NCBI GenBank assembly: GCA_017644185.1
Contig: JAEPMA010000007.1
Location: 62,001 to 126,000, forward strand
Source: Rhodospirillales bacterium
Lineage (GTDB): Bacteria > Pseudomonadota > Alphaproteobacteria > Rhodospirillales > Casp-alpha2
DNA: 64,000 nt
Direction: 5' to 3'
In this document: positions 44,304 through 54,402 of the stretch, one piece after another
Layout of the letters: each line of letters begins with the position of its first letter
Numbering within the stretch: position 1 is the first letter of the stretch
Notes under the pieces: model-generated
Told to the model about the DNA's origin: nothing
Seen by the model: the letters and a program-made list of their open reading frames with translations, nothing else
Databases searched by the model: none
Program-made: the position numbers and the translations under genes

Positions 44304-46391
44304 ATGCTCTGTCACGTTCTGGCCGAAGAGGGAGCAAGAACCTGGCTGGTGTTCCGTCGGCCGGTCGCATCCGCTAGCGGGCTCAGGTTCACCAATCACT
44401 ACGTGGTCTGCTCCAACGATCAGGCGATCCTGATTGATCCGGGCGGGGCGGCCGACTTCGGCCCTCTTCTGGCGGCCATCGCCGACAACATCGCCCTCGA
44501 CAACATTTCGGGGATCATCATCACTCAGCGCAGTTCGCAAGGGTCGGGCTCCATTGGGATGTGGGCGGAAGCGCTTGGCTACGGTCTGCCGATCTATGCA
44601 TCCGATATGATCGCCACCGATTTGCTGCATACCGACGCCAATCTCAACATCGAGACGATCTCGGAAAACGGCGGCGAGGTGCCGATGGCGGACGGTTCCG
44701 GCTTGCATATGATGCCGGCCCCTTACCTGCCGACGGCGGCGTCGATGTCGATTTACGATCCGGCGGCCCGGGTTCTCTATACCAGTGATATCGGCACCGC
44801 CGAGGGCGCATGGGCCGACGACGCGACACCGTTCTGCGAGCAGTTCTCGCTGATCAGTCACGCGATGAACGCCTATCATCAGACCTGGCTGCCATCGGTA
44901 GCGGCCAGGGACGATTGGCTGTCCAGGATCGATGGTCTCGAGATCGAGATTATCGCGCCCCGCGCAGGACCGTGCTTCCGCGGCAAGGATATCGAACACT
45001 TCAAACGCTGGCTGGGCTCGATCGACCTGGGTGTGCTCGTCGCGAACGACACGCCGGCCTATCTTTCCGAAACCACCTTCGCCCCCGAGCACGGCAGGGA
45101 AGACCCGGACATCGTGATGGCGCCGCCGCCCATGGATGACGATGCGGGCGACGTGTCGTTCATGGATGAACGGGAACAGGCCGCGTATGAATCCGAATAT
45201 GACGACGACGAGGAAGATGATGACGACGCATACGTCGACATCGAAGATGAAGAGGTGTCCCGGCTTGTCGACGCGCTCGGTGTCGAGGCGGGCGAACCCG
45301 ACGATGATCCCGATGCGGACTATGACGAGGACGACGAATTCGACATCGTCTACGTCGATGAGGACGGGAACGAGATCGATCCGAGCGAGGTGGACGAAGA
45401 GGATATCGTCGCCGAAGAGGAAATCCTCGGAGGCAACGACGAACAGCGCCTCGACTTCCCGCCCGGCCAGATGTACCGCTTGATCACGCGAAGCGATTTC
45501 GACGGTTTGGTGTGCGCGGTGCTTCTCGAAGAAATGGATTTGATCAACGATATCCTGTTCGTGCATCCGAACCAGATGCAGGAAGGCGAGATCGAGGTTT
45601 CGGAAACCGATATTTCCACCAACCTGCCCTACACGCCGGGGATTTTCGCTGCCTTCGACCACCACCTGTCGGAGATCACGCGCCTCGGGAAGCATTACGA
45701 GAACCACATCATCGACCCCCTGGCGCCGTCGGCGGCGCGAGTCGTCTACAACTATTTCGGCGGCAAGAAGCAGTTCCCCGAAATCTCCGAAGACATGATG
45801 GCGGAGGTCGATAAGGCGGATGCCGCGCAGTTCACCGAGGACGAAGTCCTCAACGCGCAGGGCTGGCCGCTGCTGAGCTTCATCATGGACTCGCGGACCG
45901 GTCTCGGCCGCTATCGCGGTTTCCGGGTGCCGAACTACGAACTGATGATGTCGCTGATCGATTACTGCCGCCGCTACGATATCGATCAGGTGTTGGAACA
46001 CCCGGACGTGAAAGAGCGTGTCGAGCTTTACCGCGAGCACGAGGAACCGGCGAAAGAGCAGATCAAGCGTTGCACCACCGTGCACGGCAATCTGGCCGTC
46101 ATCGACTATCGCAATGAAGAGCAGATTTATGTCGTCAACCGGTTCATGGTCTATGCGCTCTATCCGGAGTGCAATATATCGATGCACATACTCTGGGGCC
46201 GGGGTGAGCAGAACACCGTGTTCGCGGTCGGCAAGTCGATCTTTAACAGGACGTCGAACACCAATATCGGCGATCTGATGCTGACATATGGTGGTGGCGG
46301 GCATAAGAACGCCGGGACGTGTCAGGCCGACAACGCCCTCGCCGACGTGGTCCGTGACGCCTTGATCCAGCGCATCAACGCAGACGGCTAA
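44304..46391 (+). CDS. Fusion of a degenerate flavodiiron-like domain with a DHH phosphoesterase
   Basis: 695 residues from ATG 44304, preceded by GGGAAGGAAA. Residues ~1-265 resemble the metallo-beta-lactamase-like oxygen-binding domain of flavodiiron proteins, but the metal motif is lost: positions matching His, Glu, Asp, His read Gln75, Ser77, Gln79, Gly80, and a later His is Ala221; only Asp162 of the ligands I could match remains. Residues ~277-383 are an Asp/Glu-rich linker. Residues ~389-695 are a DHH phosphoesterase (S-D-F-D-G with Asp398/Asp400, Asp452-His453-His454, and G-G-G-G-H-K-N-A-G near 663). DHH enzymes cleave phosphoesters such as nanoRNA, cyclic dinucleotides or polyphosphate; the target here is unknown. 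Confidence 0.85.
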   Translation: MLCHVLAEEGARTWLVFRRPVASASGLRFTNHYVVCSNDQAILIDPGGAADFGPLLAAIADNIALDNISGIIITQRSSQGSGSIGMWAEALGYGLPIYASDMIATDLLHTDANLNIETISENGGEVPMADGSGLHMMPAPYLPTAASMSIYDPAARVLYTSDIGTAEGAWADDATPFCEQFSLISHAMNAYHQTWLPSVAARDDWLSRIDGLEIEIIAPRAGPCFRGKDIEHFKRWLGSIDLGVLVANDTPAYLSETTFAPEHGREDPDIVMAPPPMDDDAGDVSFMDEREQAAYESEYDDDEEDDDDAYVDIEDEEVSRLVDALGVEAGEPDDDPDADYDEDDEFDIVYVDEDGNEIDPSEVDEEDIVAEEEILGGNDEQRLDFPPGQMYRLITRSDFDGLVCAVLLEEMDLINDILFVHPNQMQEGEIEVSETDISTNLPYTPGIFAAFDHHLSEITRLGKHYENHIIDPLAPSAARVVYNYFGGKKQFPEISEDMMAEVDKADAAQFTEDEVLNAQGWPLLSFIMDSRTGLGRYRGFRVPNYELMMSLIDYCRRYDIDQVLEHPDVKERVELYREHEEPAKEQIKRCTTVHGNLAVIDYRNEEQIYVVNRFMVYALYPECNISMHILWGRGEQNTVFAVGKSIFNRTSNTNIGDLMLTYGGGGHKNAGTCQADNALADVVRDALIQRINADG

Positions 46392-46469
46392 CGACAAACG
46401 TCTCGAATTCCAAAGCGCTGCCGATTCTTCGGGCTACTCAATAAGCATTAGAGTTGCTATCCATGACCC

Positions 46470-47261
46470 ATGGATTTTCAGCTTAAAAACAAGAATGCAC
46501 TCGTCACCGGGGGCAGTAGAGGTATCGGCCGCGCCGTCGCGCTGACGTTGGCGGGACACGGCGCGAATATCGCGATCTGCGGACGGACGCAGGAAAGCCT
46601 GGATCAGACGTGCAAAGAGATTGAGGCGTTGGGCGTGAAAGCCTGGGGTTTTAAAGCCGACGTCAGCGAGCATGAACAAGTCGCAAAGCTCGTCGAGGAC
46701 GTTGCCGACGCGACGGGGGGGATCGATATCCTCGTCAACAACGCGGTGACGTCGACCAGCGCGCCGTTCGATCAACTGACGGATAAAGAGTTCCGCTATC
46801 ACATCGACGTCAAGCTGATGGCCTATATCCGGATCGCACGCCTCGTCTTGCCGCACATGATCCCGAGGGGTTCAGGCCGCATCGTCAACATCGGCGGGAT
46901 GACGGCGCGCATTGTCGCGCCGTTCAGGATGACCAACGGTGTGACGAACGCGGGCGTCGCCAACTTCACGAAACAGTTCTCGAGCTATACCGGGCGCCAT
47001 AACATCACGGTCAACTGTGTGCACCCGGGCTATACCGCGACCGAGCGCGTGACGCAGATCTTCGAGAAAGAGGCGAAGGAAGGCGAACTGTCGCTCGATC
47101 AGGTGATCGACAAGCGGACGGGCGATATTCCGTTGGGGAAGCTGATCCAGCCTGAAGACATCGCGAATTCGGTATTGTTCTTCTGCTCGCCGCTGGCCCA
47201 GATGGTGACCGGCCAATGCATCGCCGTCGACGGCGGGTCTGGCGAGGCGGTGATATACTAA
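46470..47261 (+). CDS. SDR-fold protein with substituted catalytic residues
   Basis: 263 residues. The Rossmann motif T-G-G-S-R-G-I-G (13-20) and N-N-A-V (90-93) are those of short-chain dehydrogenases. At the active site, the positions for Ser, Tyr and Lys are Gly143, Asn156 and Asn160 (segment F-R-M-T-N-G-V-T-N-A-G-V). It may bind NAD(P) without dehydrogenase activity. It begins 78 bases after the fusion gene on the same strand. Confidence 0.82.
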   Translation: MDFQLKNKNALVTGGSRGIGRAVALTLAGHGANIAICGRTQESLDQTCKEIEALGVKAWGFKADVSEHEQVAKLVEDVADATGGIDILVNNAVTSTSAPFDQLTDKEFRYHIDVKLMAYIRIARLVLPHMIPRGSGRIVNIGGMTARIVAPFRMTNGVTNAGVANFTKQFSSYTGRHNITVNCVHPGYTATERVTQIFEKEAKEGELSLDQVIDKRTGDIPLGKLIQPEDIANSVLFFCSPLAQMVTGQCIAVDGGSGEAVIY

Positions 47262-47285
47262 CGCGCCATTCCGGAAGCACCCAAG

Positions 47286-47372
47286 TCGACATCCCGAACT
47301 TGATTCGGGATCCATGAACCCTACCAATGAGACGTTGCGCTTATGGACCCTGAATCAAGTTCAGGGTGACGG
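47286..47372. repeat. Paired-hairpin intergenic repeat, copy 2
   Basis: Hairpin ATCCCGAA/TTCGGGAT (47291-47311) and hairpin ACCCTGAA/TTCAGGGT (47347-47367) are separated by 35 bases that include CCATGAACC and ATGG; it ends GACGG. It lies between the convergent SDR and lysS genes. Confidence 0.85.
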
Positions 47373-47429
47373 TGGAGGGGGTGATCAGATTGACCGGGCG
47401 GTCCGTTCAGGGCGGGGAAAGACTAAGCC

Positions 47430-49013
47430 TTAAGCCGCCATATCCTCACCCTTGATGGCGCGGTCGATCAACTGAAGCGTTTCGTCACGGCCATATAAAG
47501 CGATGAACGAGCCCATGCGCGGTCCCTGGCTCTGACCCAGCAGGATTTCATATAGCGCCTTGAACCAATCCTTCAGATCGGGGAAGGCGTCGCGTTTGCC
47601 GACTTCGTAGACCTCGGTCTGGATCGCTTCGGCATCCGCATCGGCAGGCAGGTTCTGCAGGCGTTCGGCGAGATCCGAGAGCGCTTCGCGCTCCGCGTCC
47701 GTCGCTTTCCGGTACTGCTTCGCCGGGCGCACGAAGTCGCGGTAATAGTTGATCGCGTATTCGACCAGCTTATCCAGCATGGGCGCCGTTTCCGGGTTGG
47801 CGTCCGGGCGGTAGCGGGAAATGAAGTGCCACAGAACCGACTTGTCTTCGCTGTGACAGACGCTGGCGAGGTTCAAAAGAATACCGAACGACAGGTGTGC
47901 GCGCTCCGACGGCGGCTCACCCATGTGAATGAACCAGGCTGGGTTGTCGATCTGTTTGGCGGGTTCCTGATCCTCGAACGCGTCCAGCATGCGGGCGTAT
48001 TCGTCGACCTGACGCGGGATGACGTCGAAATAAAGACGCTTCGCGGTTTTCGGCTTCTGGAACATGAAATACGACAGGCTTTCCGGCGGCGCATAGCGCA
48101 GCCACTCCTCGACAGTGAGGCCGTTGCCACGCGACTTGGAAATCTTCTCGCCGTTTTCGTCCAGAAACAGTTCGTACGAGAACCCGGCCGGCGGATTGCC
48201 CTTGAGAATGCGGCAGATCTTGCCCGACAGATTGACGCTGTCGATCAAATCCTTCCCCGACATTTCATAATCGACGTCGAGCGCCGTCCAGCGCATCGCC
48301 CAGTCGGCTTTCCACTGCAGCTTGCAGTGCCCGCCCGTGACGGGGGTTTCGACCTTCGCGCCGTTCTCGTTCTGATAGACGATGGTCCCGGCTTCGACAT
48401 TGGTTTCGACGACGGGCACCTGCAAAACGATACCCGTATCCGGGCAGACGGGCAGAAACGGCGAATAGGTCTTTCTCCGTTCTTCGCCGAGCGTCGGCAG
48501 GATCACGTTGATGACCGCTTCATACCGCTCAAGAATTTTCAAAAGCGTCTCGTCGAAGGCGCCGGCTTTGTAACGCTCGGTCGAACTGACGAATTCGTAG
48601 TCGAAGCCGAAATCGTCGAGAAAGGCGCGAAGGCGTGCGTTGTTATGTGCCCCAAAACTGTCGTGCGTGCCGAACGGGTCGGGGATCGCGGTCAGAGGTT
48701 TGCCGAGATGCGGCTCGATGATCTGTTTGTTCTCGATATTGTCCGGCACTTTTCTGAGGCCGTCCATGTCGTCTGAGAACGCGAACAGCCGCGTCGGGAT
48801 GTCGGAAAGCTGATGGAACGCATGCCTCACCCACGACGTCCGCGCGACCTCGCCGAACGTGCCGATATGCGGCAGGCCCGACGGCCCGTAGCCGGTCTCG
48901 AACAGCACATACCCCTTTTCAGGCGTCTTGCCGTTCAACCGTTTGAGGATCGCGCGTGCCTCGGCAAACGGCCAGGCGTTGGACTTTTCGGCAAATTCGC
49001 GCATGTCGCTCAT
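47430..49013 (-). CDS. lysS: Lysyl-tRNA synthetase, class I
   Basis: 527 residues from ATG 49013, with GGGAAG upstream; a GTG six bases earlier is possible. The class I HIGH-like motif is [10 protein letters not shown] and the KMSKS-like motif K-I-S-K-S-R-G-N-G. It is the archaeal-type LysRS1 found in many alphaproteobacteria, and not the class II enzyme. Confidence 0.95.
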   Translation of the reverse strand: MSDMREFAEKSNAWPFAEARAILKRLNGKTPEKGYVLFETGYGPSGLPHIGTFGEVARTSWVRHAFHQLSDIPTRLFAFSDDMDGLRKVPDNIENKQIIEPHLGKPLTAIPDPFGTHDSFGAHNNARLRAFLDDFGFDYEFVSSTERYKAGAFDETLLKILERYEAVINVILPTLGEERRKTYSPFLPVCPDTGIVLQVPVVETNVEAGTIVYQNENGAKVETPVTGGHCKLQWKADWAMRWTALDVDYEMSGKDLIDSVNLSGKICRILKGNPPAGFSYELFLDENGEKISKSRGNGLTVEEWLRYAPPESLSYFMFQKPKTAKRLYFDVIPRQVDEYARMLDAFEDQEPAKQIDNPAWFIHMGEPPSERAHLSFGILLNLASVCHSEDKSVLWHFISRYRPDANPETAPMLDKLVEYAINYYRDFVRPAKQYRKATDAEREALSDLAERLQNLPADADAEAIQTEVYEVGKRDAFPDLKDWFKALYEILLGQSQGPRMGSFIALYGRDETLQLIDRAIKGEDMAA

Positions 49014-49171
49014 GGTCACTTCCCGTCGGCGGTTAAGGCGACCGGAAACTACGGTTTTGGGCCGGTTTAATCAAGGTTCGGGTGCCAGTCATACAATCGG
49101 CTTCCCGGCAGCAGCGGCCAGAGGGCGCGGAGAGCCGGGAGCCATGTCCGGGATATCACCAAACCCTGGTA

Positions 49172-49243
49172 TGGGTCCCGGATCGTAATCCTCGCCTACG
49201 AAAGCCGTTGGTTTCGGGCTCGGCTAACGTCCAGGATGACGGG
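49172..49243. repeat. Paired-hairpin-like intergenic repeat, copy 3 (degenerate)
   Basis: TGGGTCCCGGATC at the left and GTCCAGGATGACGGG at the right follow the family layout, with weaker internal pairing (CCGTTGGTTTCGG region). It lies between lysS and the D-2-hydroxyacid dehydrogenase gene, in the 247-base gap 49014-49260 where I see nothing else. Confidence 0.5.
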
Positions 49244-49260
49244 ATTGCAGAACCGAAGGG

Positions 49261-50238
49261 CTACCCCCGCAACTTCACGTCCGTGTTGATGACGTTGATC
49301 GGGCTGCCCTGCTCGAACGCCAAAATCTGATCGAAGATGTCGGTGAACTGGACCTGGTATTCGTCCTCGGTCACGTAACCGATGTGCGGGGTGCAGATGA
49401 CGTTGTCCATGTTGAGAAGCGGGTGCGCGGTGTCGGTCACGGGCTCCTGTTCATAAACGTCGACGGCGGCCCCGCCGGGACGGCCGTTCTTGAGGGCTTC
49501 GACCAGGGCGCCCTCCTCGATCAGGGGCGCGCGGCTGGTGTTGACCAGTATCGCGCTCGGCTTCATTTGGTTGAGGTCATGGGCCGTGATGATGCCTCTT
49601 GTCGCCGGATAAAGCCTGACATGCAGGCTGACGATATCTGAGGTCTGGAAGAATTCGTCCCGGCTGGCGGGAACGTGCACGCCGGCCTTGCGCGCCCGCT
49701 CGAGCGTGTTTTCCGAACCCCACGCCTGCACGTTCATGCGGAATGATTTGGCGATGTCGGCGACGGCGGACCCGATCCGCCCATAGCCGTAAATCCCGAG
49801 CGTTCGACCGCCGACCGACTTCCCGACGCCCATCATCCAGTTGCCGGCCCGGAGAGACGCCATTTGTTGGGGGATCATGCGCATGGCGGAAAGGATCAGC
49901 CCCCACGTCAGTTCGACGGTGGCATACGACGGGGTGCCCTCGTGCTGGCCTGAACACAGCATGATACCAAGTCGCGTGCAGTCCTCCACATCGATGTGGG
50001 GATAGACGCTCCGTTGCGAGATCAGTTTCAGGTTCGGCAGCCGTTCCAAAAGCTCTTTTCGGATCTTGGTCCGCTCGCGGATCAGCACCAGGACTTCGGT
50101 GTCGGCAAGACGCTCGGCCAGTTTATCGGTGTCCTGGACATGATCGTTCCAGATCGTCACGTCGTGACCGGCGATTTTTTCGTAACAAGGCAAGTGTCGG
50201 ATCGTGTCGAACCAGTCGTCGAGGATGGTGATCTTCAT
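49261..50238 (-). CDS. D-2-hydroxyacid dehydrogenase family protein
   Basis: 325 residues. NAD-binding [10 protein letters not shown], catalytic Arg in N-T-S-R-A-P-L, Glu in Y-E-Q-E-P and His in T-P-H-I-G-Y are all present. The fold is that of SerA-like and hydroxypyruvate/formate-type dehydrogenases without an ACT domain. The substrate cannot be told from the sequence. It starts 9 bases after the trkH stop on the same strand. Confidence 0.9.
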   Translation of the reverse strand: MKITILDDWFDTIRHLPCYEKIAGHDVTIWNDHVQDTDKLAERLADTEVLVLIRERTKIRKELLERLPNLKLISQRSVYPHIDVEDCTRLGIMLCSGQHEGTPSYATVELTWGLILSAMRMIPQQMASLRAGNWMMGVGKSVGGRTLGIYGYGRIGSAVADIAKSFRMNVQAWGSENTLERARKAGVHVPASRDEFFQTSDIVSLHVRLYPATRGIITAHDLNQMKPSAILVNTSRAPLIEEGALVEALKNGRPGGAAVDVYEQEPVTDTAHPLLNMDNVICTPHIGYVTEDEYQVQFTDIFDQILAFEQGSPINVINTDVKLRG

Positions 50239-50247
50239 GTGTTCTCC

Positions 50248-51693
50248 CTATGCGCGCCAGAAGTCAGGGTCGAAGGCGACCAGAAGCGCCAGAATTTCAA
50301 GCCGGCCCGCCAGCATCGCGAATGTCAAAATCCATTTCGCCGCCCCCGGCAGCGTCGAGAAATTACCCGCCGGACCGATGATATCGCCGAACCCGGGGCC
50401 GACGTTGGTGATTGCGGTGATGCTCGCCGAATAGGCGGTGACGATATCGAGCCCCAATAACGTCAACGCCACCGTGAAGACGGCGATGGTGGCGACGAAC
50501 ACGGCCAGGAACGAAAGCACCGAATGCGGTACGTCGGCGGGCAACGCCTTGCCGTTGTATCTTAGGGGGATGACCCGGTTCGGACTGAACAGGCGCTTGA
50601 TGTGCGCACGCACCAGAATCAGCAGGATCTGGTGGCGGTAAATCTTGATCGCGCCCGACGTCGATCCCGAACACCCGCCCACGAACATTAAAACCAGGAA
50701 CATCCCAACCGCACCCGGTCCCCAGGCAGTGTAATCATCGGAGGCGAAACCGGTCGTTGTCACGACGGAGGTGATGTTGAAGGCGGTCAGCGTTAACGCA
50801 TCCGGGAACGCGATATCGCGTTCGATCGCGAGCCAGAGGGCCATGAAAATACTGGTGAGGACCAACAAAGTGATGAAGCCCCGGACCTGCTGGTCGCTGG
50901 CGAAGGCGTCGAGATGACCCCGGGCGGTCTTGATATAAAGGAAGAACGGCACCGCGCCCGCGACCATGAAAATTACCGCTGTCCAGTGCAGGCGCTTGTC
51001 GGTGAAATAGCCGAACGAGTCGTCGTGGGTCGAATAACCGCCCGTCGAGAGCGTCGTCATGGCGTGGGCGGCGGCGTCGAAGGCTGACATCCCAAAAATC
51101 CGGTAGAACACGGCGCACGCCACGGTCAGCAGAAAATAGATCGTGAACAAACCGACGACCGTTCTGAGGGCGGTGAAGAGCTTTTCTTCCGACGTGTCGG
51201 AGCTTTCGATCTTGAACAACTGCATGCCGCCGACCCGCAGCAAGGGCAGGATCAGGATCGCGATGGCGATGATGCCGATACCTCCAAACCACTGCAGGAT
51301 CGCCCGCCACAAAAGGATACCCGGCGGCAGCTGATCCAAATTCACCAAAACCGTCGAGCCGGTGGTGGTGATCGCCGACATCGATTCGAACACCGCATCC
51401 GAGAACCCGATACCCACATGCATGAAGGGCAGGGCCGAGAATCCGGCGACGACGATCCAGCCCAGCGACGTAATCAGAAACGCCTGGCGGATATCGATTT
51501 CGGTCGCGCCCCTGGAGCGCGTCGCATAAACGACGGCACCGCCGACGAAGAGCGTCGTCAGGGCGACTTCCAGAAAGATTTCCCATTCCGGATTTCCGGC
51601 GAACCAGTCGGCGGTGGCTGGAATACAAAGCACCATCGCAAGTGCGCAGGATATCCAGCCTAGAATGTGAAGAACGGGGCGCAGATTGAGCAT
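50248..51693 (-). CDS. trkH: Trk-type potassium uptake protein TrkH
   Basis: 481 residues from ATG 51693 (normal TrkH length; a TTG 30 bases upstream is less likely). It has about ten hydrophobic helices and four pore-loop segments including S-A-I-T-T-T-G-S-T, H-A-M-T-T-L-S-T-G-G-Y-S-T, T-S-V-V-T-T-T-G-F and N-V-G-P-G-F-G. It needs TrkA, which is not in the window. Confidence 0.93.
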   Translation of the reverse strand: MLNLRPVLHILGWISCALAMVLCIPATADWFAGNPEWEIFLEVALTTLFVGGAVVYATRSRGATEIDIRQAFLITSLGWIVVAGFSALPFMHVGIGFSDAVFESMSAITTTGSTVLVNLDQLPPGILLWRAILQWFGGIGIIAIAILILPLLRVGGMQLFKIESSDTSEEKLFTALRTVVGLFTIYFLLTVACAVFYRIFGMSAFDAAAHAMTTLSTGGYSTHDDSFGYFTDKRLHWTAVIFMVAGAVPFFLYIKTARGHLDAFASDQQVRGFITLLVLTSIFMALWLAIERDIAFPDALTLTAFNITSVVTTTGFASDDYTAWGPGAVGMFLVLMFVGGCSGSTSGAIKIYRHQILLILVRAHIKRLFSPNRVIPLRYNGKALPADVPHSVLSFLAVFVATIAVFTVALTLLGLDIVTAYSASITAITNVGPGFGDIIGPAGNFSTLPGAAKWILTFAMLAGRLEILALLVAFDPDFWRA

Positions 51694-51878
51694 GCAGATT
51701 TCCGCCTGCAAATGGAGCGACAAGTGAACCCCCGGACGTCCCCGAAATCAAGGTGCGACCGATACGCATGGCCGTATCCCGCAATTCACCGGGCTCCGGT
51801 TCTTGATATTGCGGTGATCTCGGCGCGTAATATTGCCGATTTTCGATTAGATCAACGAATCCACTCACAGGGGGACAC

Positions 51879-52226
51879 ATGACCATCGAACGTATCGACA
51901 GCGGCGAAATTCTGTCGCAGGCCGTCATTCACAACGGAATCGCTTACGTCTGCGGCCAGACGGCGACGGATAGAAGCAAGGATATCAAAGGGCAGACGGC
52001 GGAAGTGCTGGCCAAGATCGACGACCGCCTTAAGCGCTGCGGGACCGACAAGTCGAAGATGCTGATGGTCACCATCTATCTTGCCGACATGACGCAGAAA
52101 AATGATATGAACGAGGTTTGGAAGGAATGGCTTGGTGATCTGGCGAGACCCGCACGCGCCTGTGTCGGCACGCCGCTGGCTACACCGGAGACGCTGATCG
52201 AGATCGTCGTCAACGCCGCCGTCTGA
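51879..52226 (+). CDS. RidA/YER057c/UK114 family protein
   Basis: 115 residues after an AGGGGGACAC site. V-C-G-Q-T-A near residue 26, V-T-I-Y-L-A-D-M and the anion-binding Arg in P-A-R-A-C-V-G match the Rid family. RidA itself deaminates enamine/imine intermediates of PLP enzymes; this member may be of another Rid subgroup. It is 8 bases before the exporter gene. Confidence 0.88.
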   Translation: MTIERIDSGEILSQAVIHNGIAYVCGQTATDRSKDIKGQTAEVLAKIDDRLKRCGTDKSKMLMVTIYLADMTQKNDMNEVWKEWLGDLARPARACVGTPLATPETLIEIVVNAAV

Positions 52227-52234
52227 CCTAAGCG

Positions 52235-53131
52235 TTGGACACACCGCCCCACACACCCGACAAGGTTCAGAGCGCCCTCAAAGGGATCGCCTTCATGCTG
52301 GCCGCGACACTGCTGGCGGCGATCATGAATTCCGCCGCCCGGCATGTCTCGCAGACGGTGCATCCGTTCGAGTTGGTGTTCTTCAGAAACCTGTTCGCCT
52401 TTGCGTTCGTCATCCCGATGCTCTGGCGGGTCGGTTTTTTCGCGCTTCGCACCCAGCGCCCGTGGATGCATGTCGGCCGCGCCAGCCTCAACGTGGTGAA
52501 CATGATGGTGTGGTTCACGGCGGTCAGCCTGGCGCCGTTGGCGGAGGTGGTGGCGCTCGGCTTCACGGCGCCGATCTTCGCGACCATTTTGGGTGTGCTG
52601 ATCTTGAAGGAGATGGTCGGGATGCGCCGCTGGTCGGCGATCATCGCCGGTTTCGCAGGGGCGTTGATCATCCTGCAGCCGGGCTTCGATACGGTGCAGC
52701 TCGGCCACGGCCTCGTGCTTGTCGCTTCGGTGATGTGGGCGGGCGTACTGTTGATGATCAAATCGCTAAGCCGCACCGAGAGCTCCATCGCCATCGTCGC
52801 CTATATGTCGATTTTAATGACGCCGATGTCATTGATTCCGGCCTTGTTCGTGTGGGAGTGGCCGACCTGGACCGAGCTGGCGTGGCTGGTACTAATCGGG
52901 TTCTGCGGCGGGGCGGGGCAGTACCTGTTGTCGCAGGCATTCCACGAAGCCGACATCAGCGTCGTCATGCCGTTCGATTTCGGCAAGTTGGTGTGGGTAG
53001 CGTTGATTGCGTTCATCGCGTTCGGGGAAATCCCAACCTGGACCACGTGGGCCGGGGGCGCGATCATCTTCGCGAGCGGTGTCTACATCGCCCGGCGCGA
53101 GGCGATGAAGAACCGCGAGCGGCGCGGCTGA
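52235..53131 (+). CDS. DMT superfamily (EamA) transporter
   Basis: 298 residues with about ten hydrophobic helices in two EamA repeats (F-M-L-A-A-T-L-L-A-A, then V-L-V-A-S-V-M-W-A-G). The likely start is TTG 52235, since the next ATG would cut into the first helix. EamA proteins export amino acids or other small metabolites. It follows the RidA-family gene closely, a common pairing with amino acid metabolism. Confidence 0.87.
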   Translation: MDTPPHTPDKVQSALKGIAFMLAATLLAAIMNSAARHVSQTVHPFELVFFRNLFAFAFVIPMLWRVGFFALRTQRPWMHVGRASLNVVNMMVWFTAVSLAPLAEVVALGFTAPIFATILGVLILKEMVGMRRWSAIIAGFAGALIILQPGFDTVQLGHGLVLVASVMWAGVLLMIKSLSRTESSIAIVAYMSILMTPMSLIPALFVWEWPTWTELAWLVLIGFCGGAGQYLLSQAFHEADISVVMPFDFGKLVWVALIAFIAFGEIPTWTTWAGGAIIFASGVYIARREAMKNRERRG

Positions 53132-54253
53132 TCAGTTTGCGGGTTCGATCCGGATGACCTGGCCCGGGTTTTCGTCGACGAGAATATAGAGATATCCGTC
53201 CGGGCCGTCGGTGACCGCGCGGATGCGCTTGCCGAGGCCGTCGAGGATGCGCTCCTCGGCGACGACCTTCTCACCGTCCAGCGTCAGGCGCGCCAGAAGC
53301 TGGTACTTGAGCGCGCCGACGAAGGCGTTGCCTTTCCATTTGGGGAACTTGTCGCCGGTATAGAACGCCATGCCGCTGGGGGCGATCGACGGGTCCCAGT
53401 AATAGACCGGCTGCTCCATCCCCTCTTTGTGGGTGCCGACGCCGATCTTGGCGCCCGAATAGTGCACCCCGTACGAGATCACCGGCCAGCCGTAGTTGCG
53501 GCCGGGAAGCGGGATGTTGACCTCGTCGCCGCCACGTGCGCCGTGCTCGTTGATCCAGAGCTTGCCCGTTTCCGGGTGTCTTGCGGCGCCTTGCGGGTTT
53601 CTGTGCCCGACCGACCAGGTTTCGGGGCGGTAACCGTCTTTCCCGACGAAGGGATTGTCTTCGGGGATCGAGCCGTCGCGGTTGATGCGGATGACCTGAC
53701 CCCGGTTGATGGTGAAGTCCTGGGCGCGCTCGCGCTCGCCGCGCTCGCCGACGGTGATATAAAGATGCCCTTCGGGGGAAAACACCAGTCTGGAACCGAA
53801 ATGCCGGCCGCCGCCGGTCTTGGGGTATTGCCTGAAGATGACCTCGACGTCGCGCAGCACGTTGATGGCGCGGTCGAGCCTGCCGCGCGCCACCGCCGTG
53901 CCGGCACCGCCGTCGCCGGGTTCGGCGTAGGAGAAATAGATCAGCTCGTTCTTTTCGAAATCAGGGTCGACGGCGATATCCAGCATGCCGCCCTGGCCGG
54001 AGGTGTAGGCTTTCGGCACGTTGGCGAGCGGGCGGCGCACGTTACCGTCCTTATCGACGACCCGGATGGTGCCCGGGTCGCGTTCCGTCACCACGATCGC
54101 CCCGTCGGGCAGGAACGCCATCCCCCATGGGTGATCGAGACCATCGGCGACGACCGAAAGTTTGAGATCGTAATCGTCGGTCTTGAAGGTCTGGGCGGCG
54201 GCCGGGCTTGCGGCAACAACCGTTAACATCAGCACCAGTATGGTTCGAAGCAT
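53132..54253 (-). CDS. PQQ-dependent sugar dehydrogenase-like protein (YliI/Asd-type), exported
   Basis: 373 residues from ATG 54253, behind AAGGAGGAAC. A signal peptide ends near A-A-A-Q. It is a six-bladed beta-propeller of the GDH-B family: H-P-W-G-M-A-F-L-P-D-G near the N terminus, G-G-G-R-H-F-G-S-R, G-H-R-N-P-Q-G-A, W-I-N-E-H-G-A-R-G-G-D-E-V-N and P-S-I-A-P-S-G-M. Such proteins oxidise aldose sugars in the periplasm using PQQ. No PQQ synthesis genes are seen in the window. Confidence 0.9.
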   Translation of the reverse strand: MLRTILVLMLTVVAASPAAAQTFKTDDYDLKLSVVADGLDHPWGMAFLPDGAIVVTERDPGTIRVVDKDGNVRRPLANVPKAYTSGQGGMLDIAVDPDFEKNELIYFSYAEPGDGGAGTAVARGRLDRAINVLRDVEVIFRQYPKTGGGRHFGSRLVFSPEGHLYITVGERGERERAQDFTINRGQVIRINRDGSIPEDNPFVGKDGYRPETWSVGHRNPQGAARHPETGKLWINEHGARGGDEVNIPLPGRNYGWPVISYGVHYSGAKIGVGTHKEGMEQPVYYWDPSIAPSGMAFYTGDKFPKWKGNAFVGALKYQLLARLTLDGEKVVAEERILDGLGKRIRAVTDGPDGYLYILVDENPGQVIRIEPAN

Positions 54254-54305
54254 CTCTGTTCCTCCTTCTTTTGAAATAGGAAGCAGGTTGCTGCAAACAA
54301 GTTCC

Positions 54306-54390
54306 CGTCGCCCTGAACTTGATTCAGGGCCCATGCGCTACCGACGCGGTGCCGGCATTTATGGATCCTGAACCGGGTTCAGGATGACGC
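54306..54390. repeat. Paired-hairpin intergenic repeat, copy 4
   Basis: Hairpin GCCCTGAA/TTCAGGGC (54310-54330) and hairpin ATCCTGAA/TTCAGGAT (54365-54385), with CCATGC and ATGG in between and a GACGC end. It shares arm and loop sequences with copy 2. It lies between the CsaA gene and the PQQ dehydrogenase gene. Confidence 0.85.
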
Positions 54391-54402
54391 GTGAAGCGAG
54401 TC

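Noticed and set aside
43854-46397. 847-residue open frame on the minus strand opposite the fusion gene
   Set aside because: The translation is Val/Arg/His-rich without domains, and the sense strand encodes a clear protein with a ribosome site; it is a codon-bias shadow.
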